Shown: one piece after another, positions 1 through 6,545 of the stretch | Numbering within the stretch: the first letter of the stretch is position 1 | Layout: each line of letters begins with the position of its first letter | DNA from: Prevotella sp. | GTDB lineage: Bacteria; Bacteroidota; Bacteroidia; Bacteroidales; Bacteroidaceae | Reading direction: 5' to 3' | Length of the DNA stretch: 8,947 nt | NCBI GenBank assembly: GCA_020026195.1 | Contig: JAHHQW010000073.1 | Span: 1-8,947, forward strand | The notes under the pieces: generated by a model | The model's input: the letters and a program-made list of their open reading frames with translations, nothing else | Databases searched by the model: none | What the model was told of the DNA's origin: nothing | Program-made: the position numbers and the translations under genes

Positions 1-47
1 CCCCGAGATTACAAATCACGTGCTCTGGCCAACTGAGCTAAAGAGGC
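1..47 (-). tRNA. tRNA-Thr (UGU), 3' part cut off by the window edge
   Basis: Read on the minus strand, the gene starts with the acceptor strand GCCTCTT (47-41), then TA, the D-stem GCTC (38-35) closing with GAGC, and an anticodon arm with loop TTTGTAA. The anticodon is therefore UGU, which reads the threonine codon ACA. The variable loop begins with GGG at the window edge; the T-arm, acceptor 3' strand and CCA lie outside. The anticodon stem CGTGA/TCTCG carries one U-U mismatch at its middle pair (29-41); the rest pairs normally. The 5' end lies only a few bases after the 3' end of the SRP RNA, with no separate promoter visible, so it is probably made from the same precursor and released by RNase P. 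Confidence 0.9.
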
Positions 48-49
48 GG

Positions 50-150
50 GTGGGCAAGCTACTTACATCGCGTCGCTACAACCAACTACCCTTGCTACAT
101 TCCTGTCCTGGGGGATTCGAAGGGAGCTGACCGTGCAAGACTTGCCCGTT
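50..150 (-). ncRNA. ffs: Signal recognition particle RNA, small bacterial (4.5S-like) type
   Basis: This is the RNA scaffold of the signal recognition particle. It binds Ffh and guides ribosomes making membrane proteins to FtsY at the membrane. On the minus strand the ends pair as GGGCAAG (147-141) with CTTGCCC (58-52), and the stem continues as CTTGCA with TGTAAG, including one G-U pair. The apex (about 114-88) carries the conserved domain IV core: AGGACAGGAA on one side and GTAGCAAGG on the other. This matches the asymmetric and symmetric internal loops and the GNRA-like tip that bind the Ffh M domain. The length of about 100 nt fits the small bacterial form, which lacks the Alu domain. The exact ends are inferred from the stem and promoter. 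No terminator separates it from the downstream tRNA-Thr. Confidence 0.88.
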
Positions 151-159
151 TAGCGAGTG

Positions 160-190
160 CAAAGGTAGTTAAATTTATTGTATCTCCAAA
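160..190 (-). promoter_or_regulatory. Bacteroidetes-type promoter for SRP RNA and tRNA-Thr
   Basis: On the minus strand a -7 box TACCTTTG (167-160) matches TAnnTTTG. A -33 element TTTG (190-187) lies 19 bp upstream, the preferred spacing for the Bacteroidetes primary sigma factor. The expected start, about 7 nt below the -7 box, falls at roughly 151-153, just before the first paired base of the SRP RNA. That agreement supports both calls. Confidence 0.75.
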
Positions 191-250
191 TAATAAAGAC
201 ATTTTTTTCAAAAAAAAGTTGCAATACCTCTTTATATTATTAAAATTGAC

Positions 251-258
251 TACTTTTG
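251..258 (+). promoter_or_regulatory. -7 box of the promoter for the six-gene envelope operon
   Basis: TACTTTTG matches TAnnTTTG and would start transcription near 265, giving a leader of about 20 nt before the ATG at 285. No clear TTTG lies at the right distance for a -33 element; the stretch there is only T-rich. The promoter is divergent from the SRP RNA promoter, with about 85 bp between the two -7 boxes. Confidence 0.5.
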
Positions 259-284
259 TAATCAAATAAATCGTGTTATAGTAA

Positions 285-824
285 ATGTGGGATTTCAACA
301 GAACCAAACAGATGAAAGCTTTTGCCAGGGTTGACGGAGCTTATCTCGGCCTGATATGGATAGCAGCCTTCACTTTTTTCGTATTACAGTATTCTAATCC
401 CCTGTTAGGGACAGTAAGCATGCTGTTATCTATAATGTCGCTGTTTTTCGTCTACAAGCGAATCGTAAAATTCAGAAAAGACATTTGTGATAATGAAATA
501 CCTTTCTCAAGAGCATACATATACTCTCTGCTGATGTTCTTCTACGCATCGCTGATAATGGGACTGGCTCAGTATATTTACTTTAAGTTCATTGACGGAG
601 GTTTCATAATTAACACTTACTCTGAACTTATAGCAACTCCGGAATACCAGCAGATGTCTAAGGCTTACGGAATGTCGGCACAGGACATGAAGGAGGCTAT
701 TGACGTAATGTCTAAAGTCCGTCCGGTGGACATCGTATTAAACTTTATGTCAATGAATATCTTCGGAAGCGTCTTCCTTAGTTTCCCGCTGGCATTCATG
801 GCAAGAAAAAACAAGAACAATTAA
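285..824 (+). CDS. DUF4199 family membrane protein
   Basis: This 179-residue integral membrane protein has about four hydrophobic segments: residues 17-34, 38-58, 75-100 and 149-172. Between the last two lies a polar stretch (about 105-145) that is probably periplasmic. The C-terminus is short and basic (ARKNKNN), which suggests it is cytoplasmic. Size, the first motif around GAYLGLIWI and topology fit DUF4199, a family of unknown function common in Bacteroidetes. It is the first gene of the operon and ends 10 nt before a membrane-anchored glycosyltransferase, so it may assist that enzyme; this is inference from position only. The start at 285 follows the promoter box by a short leader. An ATG at 312 would remove nine residues ahead of the first helix and cannot be excluded. 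Confidence 0.8.
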   Translation: MWDFNRTKQMKAFARVDGAYLGLIWIAAFTFFVLQYSNPLLGTVSMLLSIMSLFFVYKRIVKFRKDICDNEIPFSRAYIYSLLMFFYASLIMGLAQYIYFKFIDGGFIINTYSELIATPEYQQMSKAYGMSAQDMKEAIDVMSKVRPVDIVLNFMSMNIFGSVFLSFPLAFMARKNKNN

Positions 825-834
825 TTGAAACAAA

Positions 835-1797
835 ATGGATATATCTGTAATTGTACCTTTATATAATGAAGACGAGTCGTTACCCGAACTGTCTGCATGG
901 ATAGACCGAGTAATGAACGAGAACAAGTTTACATACGAAGTAATCTTTGTAAACGATGGTTCTACCGATAAGTCATGGGACGTTATAAAGAGTCTGGCTG
1001 AGAAATCGGAACACGTAAGAGGCATCAAGTTCCGTCGCAACTACGGTAAGAGTCCCGCTCTGTTCTGCGGTTTCCGTGAAGCTCAGGGCGATGTGGTAAT
1101 AACTATGGATGCCGACCTTCAGGATTCTCCCGACGAAATTCCAGAACTGTACAGAATGATTACAAAGGATGGCTACGACCTTGTGTCGGGATACAAGCAG
1201 AAACGTTACGACCCTCTGTCAAAGACAATCCCTACAAAGCTTTTCAATGCCACTGCACGTAAAATAAGCGGCATTAAGAACCTGCACGATTTTAACTGCG
1301 GTCTGAAGGCTTATCGCAAGGATGTCATAAAGAACATCGAGGTGTACGGCGAAATGCACCGTTACATCCCCTACCTTGCCAAGAACGCAGGTTTCGACAA
1401 GATTGGCGAAAAGGTGGTACATCATCAGGCAAGAAAATACGGAAAGTCAAAGTTCGGTCTTAATCGTTTCTTCAACGGTTATCTCGACCTCATAACACTA
1501 TGGTTCTTAAGCAGTTTCGGACGCAAGCCTATGCACGTGTTCGGATTTCTGGGTTCTCTGGTGTTTTTCATCGGATTCATTGCTGCATTCGTAATCGGCG
1601 CCGACAAACTTTACTGTCTTGCAAACGGTATTCCTCAGCGTCTCGTTACCGATTCGCCCTACTTCTTCATTGCACTTACGATGATGATTATTGGTACGCA
1701 GCTGTTCCTTGCCGGATTCTTAGGCGACCTCGTGAGCCGTTCTTCAAGCAACCGTAACGATTATCAGATTGAGGAGGAACTGAGATGCGGAAAATAA
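835..1797 (+). CDS. Membrane-anchored family 2 glycosyltransferase (polyprenyl-phosphate sugar synthase type)
   Basis: This 320-residue enzyme probably moves a sugar from a nucleotide donor onto a polyprenyl phosphate or a related lipid on the cytoplasmic face of the membrane, as in the DPM1/GtrB/ArnC group. A GT-A domain fills residues 1-230. It starts with the nucleotide-binding strand ISVIVPLYNE, followed by FVNDGSTD and the metal-binding DAD motif (D92, D94, within DADLQDSPDE). HDFNCGLKAY (151-160), GEMHRYIP (172-179) and RKYGKSKF (200-207) are the acceptor-side and catalytic motifs typical of this group. Two membrane helices follow (about 234-256 and 276-298), as in GtrB, and then a short cytoplasmic tail. 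Sugar and acceptor cannot be read from the sequence. The last 13 nt overlap the next gene in another frame, which argues for translational coupling. Confidence 0.9.
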   Translation: MDISVIVPLYNEDESLPELSAWIDRVMNENKFTYEVIFVNDGSTDKSWDVIKSLAEKSEHVRGIKFRRNYGKSPALFCGFREAQGDVVITMDADLQDSPDEIPELYRMITKDGYDLVSGYKQKRYDPLSKTIPTKLFNATARKISGIKNLHDFNCGLKAYRKDVIKNIEVYGEMHRYIPYLAKNAGFDKIGEKVVHHQARKYGKSKFGLNRFFNGYLDLITLWFLSSFGRKPMHVFGFLGSLVFFIGFIAAFVIGADKLYCLANGIPQRLVTDSPYFFIALTMMIIGTQLFLAGFLGDLVSRSSSNRNDYQIEEELRCGK

Positions 1798-2276
1798 CAT
1801 CCGTTGTCATATTGCTCGCCGTACTGACGTTCGTGGCAGGATGTTCGTCAATAGACTGTTCGCTTAACAGTATGGTACGCTCGCACTATGCCTTCCGCAC
1901 CGCCGACGGTGTGGCAGATACTCTGCGCGACACACTTACAATAACGACGCGCACAATGCACGGCGATTCCGTACTGCTTAACCGTGCTACCGGCATAACA
2001 GAATTTTCGCTTCCGGTAAGCTATACGCTCGATGCAGACACTCTGACATTCAGTTTTAAGTTTAAGGACGGCAGAAGAGCCGATGATATCGTAATAATTA
2101 AGAAGAGCAATATATCTCATTTCGAATCGGTAGACTGCCCGCCAACATTCTTTCACGACATCGACGAAATTTCGCACGACGGAACTGTCATTGACTCGCT
2201 GAAAGTGAACGACAAACATATTGACAATGGCACAGAAAAGAAGAATATATACATTTATCTTAGGACTGATATGTAG
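1785..2276 (+). CDS. DUF6452 family lipoprotein
   Basis: This 163-residue protein has a lipoprotein signal peptide: a positive start (MRK), a hydrophobic core and a lipobox VAGC with the acylated cysteine at C20. The mature part begins SSID and lacks the acidic export signal often seen after the cysteine in surface lipoproteins of Bacteroidetes, so it more likely faces the periplasm. The rest looks beta-rich. The repeated DTL segments, the pattern around SLPVSYTLDADTLTF, a cysteine near SVDCPPTFF and the C-terminal IYIYL resemble DUF6452, a Bacteroidales family of unknown function usually found beside DUF6048, as here. The start overlaps the glycosyltransferase by 13 nt, and the last 50 nt overlap the next gene. 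A role in the envelope is inferred from the signal and neighbours. Confidence 0.78.
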   Translation: MRKITSVVILLAVLTFVAGCSSIDCSLNSMVRSHYAFRTADGVADTLRDTLTITTRTMHGDSVLLNRATGITEFSLPVSYTLDADTLTFSFKFKDGRRADDIVIIKKSNISHFESVDCPPTFFHDIDEISHDGTVIDSLKVNDKHIDNGTEKKNIYIYLRTDM

Positions 2277-2901
2277 CGTCATGCCGCTCTTCGCACAGCA
2301 GCAGAAGAATATTGTCGAGACTAAAGACAGTATTCCGTTCATCAACGGCATTTCTGTTTCGGCAGAAATGGTGGGTCTGGTGGAATATGCCGTAAGCGAT
2401 CACGGTCAGTTTGAGGCATCGCTGCGCCTGAACATAAAAGATAAGTTTTATCCTGTAGTGGAAATTGGTTACGGAGTGTGTGACTACGACGATGACGTGA
2501 CTAAGGTTCATTATGAGACAAAAGCTCCTTATGCCCGTGCAGGCGTGGACTTCAACATTCTGAAAAACAAGCACGACATATACAAACTTTTCTGCGGCTT
2601 AAGATACGGTTTCACTAAATTTGACGTGGACCTTACGCGTCCGGGACTGAAAGACCCTGTATGGGGAAATGATGCTTATTACGGCGGCGAAGGTATAGAA
2701 TGTAACTATCACTGGCTCGAGGCTGTAATGGGCGTTGATGCTAAGATATGGGGACCTCTGCATCTCGGATGGAGCGTACGTTACAGACAGCGACTGAGCT
2801 ACGACTGCAGCGACATCGGCGAATGCTGGTATGTGCCAGGCTATGGCAAGGCTGGGTCATCGCGCATAGGTGCTGTTTTCAATGTTACATTTCACATCTG
2901 A
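2227..2901 (+). CDS. DUF6048 family exported, probable beta-barrel protein
   Basis: This 224-residue protein starts at the ATG at 2227; a TTG two codons earlier is a weaker choice. A Sec signal peptide is clear: basic KRR, a hydrophobic core FILGLICSVMPL, and a likely cut after LFA (residue 23). The mature part is rich in alternating polar and aromatic residues with repeated Gly and Tyr, for example YPVVEIGYGV, CGLRYGF and LGWSVRYRQRL. It ends in FNVTFHI. This pattern suggests a small outer-membrane beta-barrel, although no barrel was computed. Family resemblance and pairing with the upstream lipoprotein fit DUF6048, whose function is unknown. The signal peptide is encoded by the same 50 bp as the end of the upstream gene, so the overlap is likely real. 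The two products probably act together at the outer membrane; that is inference. Confidence 0.78.
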   Translation: MAQKRRIYTFILGLICSVMPLFAQQQKNIVETKDSIPFINGISVSAEMVGLVEYAVSDHGQFEASLRLNIKDKFYPVVEIGYGVCDYDDDVTKVHYETKAPYARAGVDFNILKNKHDIYKLFCGLRYGFTKFDVDLTRPGLKDPVWGNDAYYGGEGIECNYHWLEAVMGVDAKIWGPLHLGWSVRYRQRLSYDCSDIGECWYVPGYGKAGSSRIGAVFNVTFHI

Positions 2902-2914
2902 CATTTAAAATTTC

Positions 2915-3931
2915 ATGAAGAATAAAAGACTTTTGTGGCAGCTGCCTTTTCTTCTGTTTCTTGTAATCGGCACGATTTGGATAATAAGAAATCAGGACGA
3001 GGCTGAATATCAGGACAACAAGGGGCGTATCTTTGGTACGTTCTACCAGATTAAGTATCAGTCGGCAAAGGATCTTCACCAGGGTATTCTCAATGAACTC
3101 GACAAGGTGGACAACTCTCTGTCTATGTTCAACAAGAATTCTGTAATATCTAAAATTAACCGTAACGAAGATGTAACACCCGACTCTATGTTCAACGAGG
3201 TGTTCGAAACATCGCATAAGATATCGGAGATAACCGACGGAGCATTCGACATAACCGTAGCTCCTCTTGTAAACGCATGGGGGTTCGGATTCAAACAGCG
3301 CACTATGCCTGACAAACATGTGATAGACAGTCTGCTGCACATCGTTGGTTACGAAAAGGTATGGATGCAGAACGGAAAAGTATGCAAGATGTACCCCGAA
3401 ACAATGCTTGACTGCAGCGGTATTGCAAAAGGCTACAGCTGCGACGTGGTGGCCGACTTTCTCAGAGCCAACGGCGTGGAGAACTTCCTCGTAAACATCG
3501 GCGGCGAGATAGTGACAAGCGGAATAAACGACAAGCGACTTCCGTGGAAGATTCAGGTAACAAAGCCTGTGGATGACAGTCTGAGCACTCAGAGCGAGGT
3601 ACAGACCATCATAAACGTTACCGACAAGGCCATGGCAACAAGCGGGAATTATCGTAATTTCTATTATAAGGACGGTAAGAAATATGCTCACACCATCGAC
3701 CCTTCTACAGGTCAGTGCGTACAACATAACATCCTGTCGGCCACAGTGATAACAGACAGATGTATTGATGCCGATGCATACGCCACGGCATTCATGGTAA
3801 TGGGAATTGATAAGGCGAAAGCTATTCTCGACAAGCATCCTGAGATAATGGCTTATCTCATTTGCGATGGCGGAAATGGTAATTATGACGTATGGTATTC
3901 TCCTTCATTAAAAGATAAGATACAGAAATGA
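2915..3931 (+). CDS. apbE: FAD:protein FMN transferase (ApbE family)
   Basis: This 338-residue enzyme uses FAD to attach FMN covalently to a Ser or Thr of target proteins, acting on the periplasmic side of the membrane. Family targets include NqrB/NqrC, RnfD/RnfG and FMN-binding domain proteins; none is encoded here. Motifs in order are GTFYQIKY (41-48), LSMFN (69-73), GAFDITVAPLVNAWGFG (109-125), LDCSGIAKGYSCD (165-177), NFLVNIGGEI (190-199), MATSGNYRNFY (240-250), HTIDPSTG (259-266) and the Mg-binding segment DADAYATA (285-292, with D287 and T291). All signature residues are present, so the enzyme looks active. The N-terminus has an uncleaved-looking hydrophobic helix (about 7-24) and no lipobox cysteine, so it is anchored by a helix rather than by lipid. 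It starts 13 nt after DUF6048, and its stop overlaps the next start as ATGA. Confidence 0.93.
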   Translation: MKNKRLLWQLPFLLFLVIGTIWIIRNQDEAEYQDNKGRIFGTFYQIKYQSAKDLHQGILNELDKVDNSLSMFNKNSVISKINRNEDVTPDSMFNEVFETSHKISEITDGAFDITVAPLVNAWGFGFKQRTMPDKHVIDSLLHIVGYEKVWMQNGKVCKMYPETMLDCSGIAKGYSCDVVADFLRANGVENFLVNIGGEIVTSGINDKRLPWKIQVTKPVDDSLSTQSEVQTIINVTDKAMATSGNYRNFYYKDGKKYAHTIDPSTGQCVQHNILSATVITDRCIDADAYATAFMVMGIDKAKAILDKHPEIMAYLICDGGNGNYDVWYSPSLKDKIQK

Positions 3932-4599
3932 TAAACAACATGCACTTTTACGAACAACTGAGCGGCATGCCCTTGTTTCAGGGTATGAACCGCGATGACT
4001 TTATGTTCGTAATCGGTGCTGTAAAGTTTGATTTCTATTCTGTACAGCCGGGAAAAAATATCATCAGCGAAAACGACGTATGCGACTCTGCCGTGTTCCT
4101 TCTTGACGGCGAAATGGAAGTACGCAACGTTTCCGACGACAAGAGTTATTCGGTATCTGAATTCCTGTCTGCACCACAAGTTTTGCAGATAGAACGACTA
4201 TTCGGTATGACTCAGCGTTACGACCGTAACTATATTGCCGTCACCAAATGTTCTTTCGTGAAGATGAGCAAGAACGAAATACTTAAGGTCATAGACGATT
4301 CGTTCATCTTCAAGCTTAATATGCTGAACATGATGTGCACCAGAATACAGCGACTGGGACGCATTCCCTGGCGCAATTCTCCATCTGACATACGTGCCAA
4401 AATCATAAGATTCATTTATGATCGCTGCACATATCCTGCCGGAAAAAAACAAGCCAGCATCACCATGGAACGCCTGGCACAGATTATAGGAGAAAGTCGT
4501 CTGAATACTTCTGACGAACTGAAACTCATGAACAGCCAGAACTTAATCGACCTCAAAAGAGGCACGATTACTATATACGCGCTCGAAAACATGTTCTGA
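3928..4599 (+). CDS. Crp/Fnr family transcriptional regulator
   Basis: This 223-residue protein combines an N-terminal cyclic-nucleotide-type beta-roll (about 15-115), a long dimerisation helix (about 116-142) and a C-terminal winged helix (about 150-223). The helix-turn-helix is seen as ITMERLAQIIGESRLNTSDELKLM (178-201, with SR at 190-191), followed by the wing RGTITIYALE. The phosphate-binding cassette of true cAMP receptors is not recognisable: the site reads ERLFGMTQRYDRNYIA (89-104), without the FGE and RxA residues. There is no N-terminal cysteine cluster as in FNR. The ligand, if any, is unknown. The start overlaps the apbE stop by 4 nt, so translation is coupled and the two belong to one operon. 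It may regulate this operon or a distant set of genes. An in-frame ATG at 3940 is an alternative start. Confidence 0.88.
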   Translation: MINNMHFYEQLSGMPLFQGMNRDDFMFVIGAVKFDFYSVQPGKNIISENDVCDSAVFLLDGEMEVRNVSDDKSYSVSEFLSAPQVLQIERLFGMTQRYDRNYIAVTKCSFVKMSKNEILKVIDDSFIFKLNMLNMMCTRIQRLGRIPWRNSPSDIRAKIIRFIYDRCTYPAGKKQASITMERLAQIIGESRLNTSDELKLMNSQNLIDLKRGTITIYALENMF

Positions 4600-4677
4600 T
4601 AATAAGCTTTTACAGCTTTTTATCTTATAAACACAAAAAATTAACCCTGCGACACCGCTTTATTCTAATAAAATCGT

Positions 4678-4685
4678 TATATTTG
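4678..4685 (+). promoter_or_regulatory. -7 box of the promoter for the OadA-like / HD operon
   Basis: TATATTTG, followed by C, is a strong match to TAnnTTTG in the 158-bp gap between the regulator gene and the OadA-like gene. The start would be near 4692, giving an AT-rich leader of about 65 nt. No TTTG sits at 19-21 bp upstream, so the -33 element is weak or absent. No intrinsic terminator for the upstream operon is visible in this gap. Confidence 0.55.
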
Positions 4686-4757
4686 CATATAACTATAAAA
4701 GCACTTACGACATAATAACATAATATAATAATACAACAACATAAAAGTCTTTTAAAA

Positions 4758-6545
4758 ATGAAAAACAAGATTCAATTCAGTCTCGTATATCGAGATATGT
4801 GGCAGTCTTCTGGTAAATTCCAGCCGCTGAAAGAACAGCTGGAACGCATTGCCCCCGTCATCATAGATATGGGTTGTTTTGCACGTGTTGAAACAAACGG
4901 TGGTGCTTTCGAACAGGTAAATCTTCTTGCAGGTGAGAATCCTAACGATGCCGTCAGAACATTCTGTAAGCCTTTCAACAAGGCAGGCATCAAGACACAC
5001 ATGCTCGATCGTGGTCTGAACGCTCTTAGAATGTATCCTGTGCCTGATGATGTCCGTCAGCTTATGTATAAGGTAAAACATGCACAGGGTGTAGATATCA
5101 CACGTATATTCTGTGGTCTTAACGACGTACGAAATATAATTCCAAGTATTAAATGGGCACGTGAGGCAGGAATGACAGCTCAGGCTACTCTCTGTATCAC
5201 AACATCTCCCGTTCATACCGTAGAATACTATTCTAACATTGCCGACAAGCTCATCGAGGCCGGTGCTCAGGAAATCTGTCTTAAGGATATGGCAGGTATC
5301 GGTCAGCCCGCCATGCTCGGTCAGCTTACACGCTCTATCTCTGAGAAGCACGCAGGCATAACAATCCAGTATCACGGTCACTCTGGTCCTGGTCTGTCTA
5401 TGGCTTCTATCCTCGAAGTTTGTACAAACGGCGTTAATGGTGCTAACATCGTTATCGATACAGCCATCGAACCTCTGTCTTGGGGTAAGGTTCATCCCGA
5501 TATCATCTCAGTACAGAGCATGTTGAAGAACAAGGGCTTCGACGTTCCCGAAATCAACATGAAGGCTTACATGAAGGCTCGTAGTCTTACACAGGAATTC
5601 ATCGACGACTGGCTGGGATGCTTCATCAATCCGGGCAACCGTCTTATGAGTTCTCTGCTCCTCGGATGCGGACTTCCAGGCGGTATGATGGGTTCTATGA
5701 TGGCCGACCTCGAAGGTATTCATCAGGTCATCAACTCTACTCTTAAGAAGAAGGGCGAACCCGAACTGTCTACAGACGACCTGCTGGTTAAACTGTTCGA
5801 CGAAGTAGCTTATGTATGGCCGCGCGTTGGTTATCCTCCATTGGTAACTCCGTTCTCACAGTACACAAAGAACATTGCCCTCATGAACCTGCTCACTATG
5901 GCTCAGGACAAGGGTCGTTACGTTATGATGGACGACGCTATGTGGGGTATGATTCTTGGTAAGAGTGGTAAAGTTCCTGGAAAGATTGCTCCCGAACTCG
6001 TAGAACTAGCTAAGGCTCAGGGTCGTGAGTTTACAGATGCCGATCCTCATACTCTGCTCGAAAATGCTCTCGACGGATTCCGCAAGGAAATGGAAGAGAA
6101 CGGCTGGGAAACAGGTAAGGACGATGAAGAACTCTTCGAACTTGCAATGCACCCAGAGCAGTATCGTAACTACAAGAGCGGTATGGCAAAGAAGACATTC
6201 CTTGCTGACCTTCAGAAGAAACGTGACGAGAAACTTGGTGGCAAAATGACTCCCGAAGAGGCTGCTGCATTTAAGCACGCCAAGGCTGATGCCGTTGTTG
6301 CTCCTGTTAAGGGTCAGGTATTCTATGAATTCAACGGTGACGGCGAATGCGGCAAGTGCATCGAACCGTTCATCGGACAGCATTACGAAGAAGGACAGGG
6401 TTTCTGCTTCATTCAGGCTCCTTGGGGCGAATTTGTTGAAGTTCCCGCAGATCTTGGTGGCAAACTCGTAGAACTTGACGTTAAGCAGGGCGCTTTCGTT
6501 CGCAAGGGCGATGTTCTCGGTTACGTTGAGAGAGATAAGAAATAA
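4758..6545 (+). CDS. Oxaloacetate decarboxylase alpha / pyruvate carboxylase B-like protein lacking the biotin site
   Basis: This 595-residue protein has the layout of OadA/PycB: a carboxyltransferase TIM barrel (about 1-265), a conserved PYC/OADA helical domain (about 270-470), a charged linker and a C-terminal biotinyl-like domain (about 511-592). The metal and carbamate-lysine site is kept: D13 in YRDMWQSS, K176 in LKDMAG, and H206 and H208 in YHGHSG. Two things are odd. Where a biotinylated domain has AMKM, this reads APWG (554-557), so no lysine is available. Near the usual catalytic threonine, the segment reads DTAIEPLSWGKVHP (234-247) without Thr or Ser at the expected place. The C-terminal domain also carries an inserted CGKC (531-534). 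Normal family members carry CO2 between biotin and pyruvate. This one may use a separate carrier protein, or may be a biotin-independent relative; the sequence does not decide. Its codon choice (frequent CGT and GGT) suggests high expression. It has its own promoter and overlaps the next gene by 1 nt. Confidence 0.82.
   Translation: MKNKIQFSLVYRDMWQSSGKFQPLKEQLERIAPVIIDMGCFARVETNGGAFEQVNLLAGENPNDAVRTFCKPFNKAGIKTHMLDRGLNALRMYPVPDDVRQLMYKVKHAQGVDITRIFCGLNDVRNIIPSIKWAREAGMTAQATLCITTSPVHTVEYYSNIADKLIEAGAQEICLKDMAGIGQPAMLGQLTRSISEKHAGITIQYHGHSGPGLSMASILEVCTNGVNGANIVIDTAIEPLSWGKVHPDIISVQSMLKNKGFDVPEINMKAYMKARSLTQEFIDDWLGCFINPGNRLMSSLLLGCGLPGGMMGSMMADLEGIHQVINSTLKKKGEPELSTDDLLVKLFDEVAYVWPRVGYPPLVTPFSQYTKNIALMNLLTMAQDKGRYVMMDDAMWGMILGKSGKVPGKIAPELVELAKAQGREFTDADPHTLLENALDGFRKEMEENGWETGKDDEELFELAMHPEQYRNYKSGMAKKTFLADLQKKRDEKLGGKMTPEEAAAFKHAKADAVVAPVKGQVFYEFNGDGECGKCIEPFIGQHYEEGQGFCFIQAPWGEFVEVPADLGGKLVELDVKQGAFVRKGDVLGYVERDKK

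Noticed and set aside
95..307. Minus-strand ORF of 70 codons
   Set aside because: It runs through the SRP RNA gene and both promoters; the composition is not protein-like.
750..1040. Minus-strand ORF opposite the start of the glycosyltransferase
   Set aside because: The plus strand there encodes clear GT-A motifs; this is a shadow frame.
2885..3838. Long minus-strand ORF of 317 codons opposite apbE
   Set aside because: All ApbE motifs are on the plus strand; the minus frame has a biased, motif-free composition caused by the codon pattern opposite.
4600..4640. Possible terminator after the Crp-like gene
   Set aside because: The repeated AGCTTTT segments are direct repeats and do not form a useful stem.
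4752..5495. Minus-strand ORF of 247 codons opposite the OadA-like gene
   Set aside because: It is rich in Cys, His and Thr without domain signs and lies opposite the carboxyltransferase metal-site motifs.
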